A stretch of DNA of 7,761 nt from Ruminococcus sp. (GTDB lineage Bacteria > Bacillota > Clostridia > Oscillospirales > Ruminococcaceae), in the NCBI GenBank assembly GCA_029063695.1, contig JAIDNR010000112.1:1-7761 (forward strand), given 5' to 3'. Positions 7,366 through 7,761 of the stretch are shown piece by piece; position 1 is the first letter of the stretch, and each line of letters starts with the position of its first letter. The notes under the pieces are model-generated. The model searched no databases and was not told the DNA's origin. It saw only the letters and a list, made by a program, of their open reading frames with translations. The position numbers and the translations under genes are program-made.

Positions 7366-7761
7366 TTAATTAACCTCTTTCTTTCCAGTCACATATTCAA
7401 AGATAAGTGACTTTTTGTATTTTTCAATAGTTTCGACTTGCTGTTTCTTTTCGGTAATAATGCCATCTATTTCAATGCATTTTTTGTCAAGGTATTCTAC
7501 AATTTTTTGTTGTTCACATACATTCGGGCAAAATGCTACTTTCATATTTCCAAAATTAAAACCTGTCAACTGATTTATTGTCGAAGTGAAAAAAGTACCG
7601 AGATAATACGAAAAGACATGGGAATTTAAAACATAGTATAAATATTCTGGTGATTCACTTCTGAAAATCATCATAAACGCACCGAAAGTTGCATTTAAGT
7701 TCTTTATAATTGCATTTTTACCTATAAGTTCTCTGCTTCCATTTCTTGAGCATATTAAAAT
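7366..7761 (-). CDS. hsdS: Type I restriction-modification specificity subunit HsdS, C-terminal part (5' end beyond window)
   Basis: The frame is open to the window edge; 131 codons plus TAA are present, so the first methionine at 7674 is internal. HsdS selects the target DNA sequence for the HsdM methylase and HsdR nuclease. The visible part is the end of the second target recognition domain followed by the C-terminal conserved helix. Family hallmarks in order (fragment numbering) are CSRNGSRELIGKNA (residues 4-17), ATFGAFM (24-30), a YLYYVLNS stretch, STINQLTGFN (about 60-69), then EQQKIVEYLD (83-92) leading into a long Lys/Glu-rich helix ending YKKSLIFEYVTGKKEVN. The EQQ...LD...K...YK.SLI.E.VTGK pattern is the helical spacer that packs against HsdM. 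Its TAA is one base from the next ATG, so expression is probably coupled. The recognition sequence cannot be read from this fragment. Family assignment is firm. Confidence 0.95.
   Translation of the reverse strand: MLICSRNGSRELIGKNAIIKNLNATFGAFMMIFRSESPEYLYYVLNSHVFSYYLGTFFTSTINQLTGFNFGNMKVAFCPNVCEQQKIVEYLDKKCIEIDGIITEKKQQVETIEKYKKSLIFEYVTGKKEVN

Noticed and set aside
7366..7674. HsdS fragment starting at the Met at 7674 as a short independent gene
   Set aside because: The frame continues upstream to the window edge with typical HsdS residues (CSRNGS, ATFGAF), so this Met is internal.

Overview
The window is a stretch of a bacterial defence operon. Everything recognisable lies on the minus strand, so transcription runs from high to low coordinates. 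Moderate-to-low GC, strong AAGGAG-type ribosome binding sites and the style of the proteins suggest a Firmicute, most likely a gut- or rumen-type Clostridia (Ruminococcus- or Lachnospiraceae-like). This is inferred from style, because no rRNA or other marker gene is present.

Layout in order of transcription: (1) 7761-7366, the C-terminal end of a type I restriction-modification specificity subunit (HsdS), cut by the window edge; (2) 7364-6489, a 291-residue helical protein with a C-terminal R-x4-H motif typical of HEPN ribonucleases; (3) 6486-3511, a full-length type I restriction subunit HsdR with intact nuclease and DEAH-translocase motifs; (4) 3490-1690, a DUF262 + HNH nuclease of the GmrSD/SspE/BrxU kind, whose first dozen codons are out of frame with the rest; (5) 1669-1521, a roughly 49-codon reading frame interrupted by an apparent one-base deletion; (6) 1507-35, a 490-residue, probably all-helical protein without a recognisable catalytic motif; (7) the first codons of a further gene at 19-1. 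The hsdM methylase gene is not in the window; by the usual order it would lie upstream, beyond 7761.

The genes are packed with gaps of about 1 to 20 bases, and most ribosome binding sites lie inside the preceding gene or over its stop codon. This fits one transcript with coupled translation. No gene-free stretch exceeds 200 bases, and I see no promoter, terminator, tRNA, CRISPR array or insertion sequence.

The main point of interest is the HEPN candidate between hsdS and hsdR. That is the same slot occupied by the anticodon nuclease gene prrC in the E. coli EcoprrI locus. Here, however, the protein has no PrrC-like ATPase domain. A plausible reading, which is inference, is a layered system: type I restriction as first line, a HEPN RNase that acts if the restriction complex is inhibited, and a DUF262-HNH nuclease for modified phage DNA. 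The two apparent frame breaks flank the DUF262 gene, so that part of the locus may be decaying or may carry sequencing indels.
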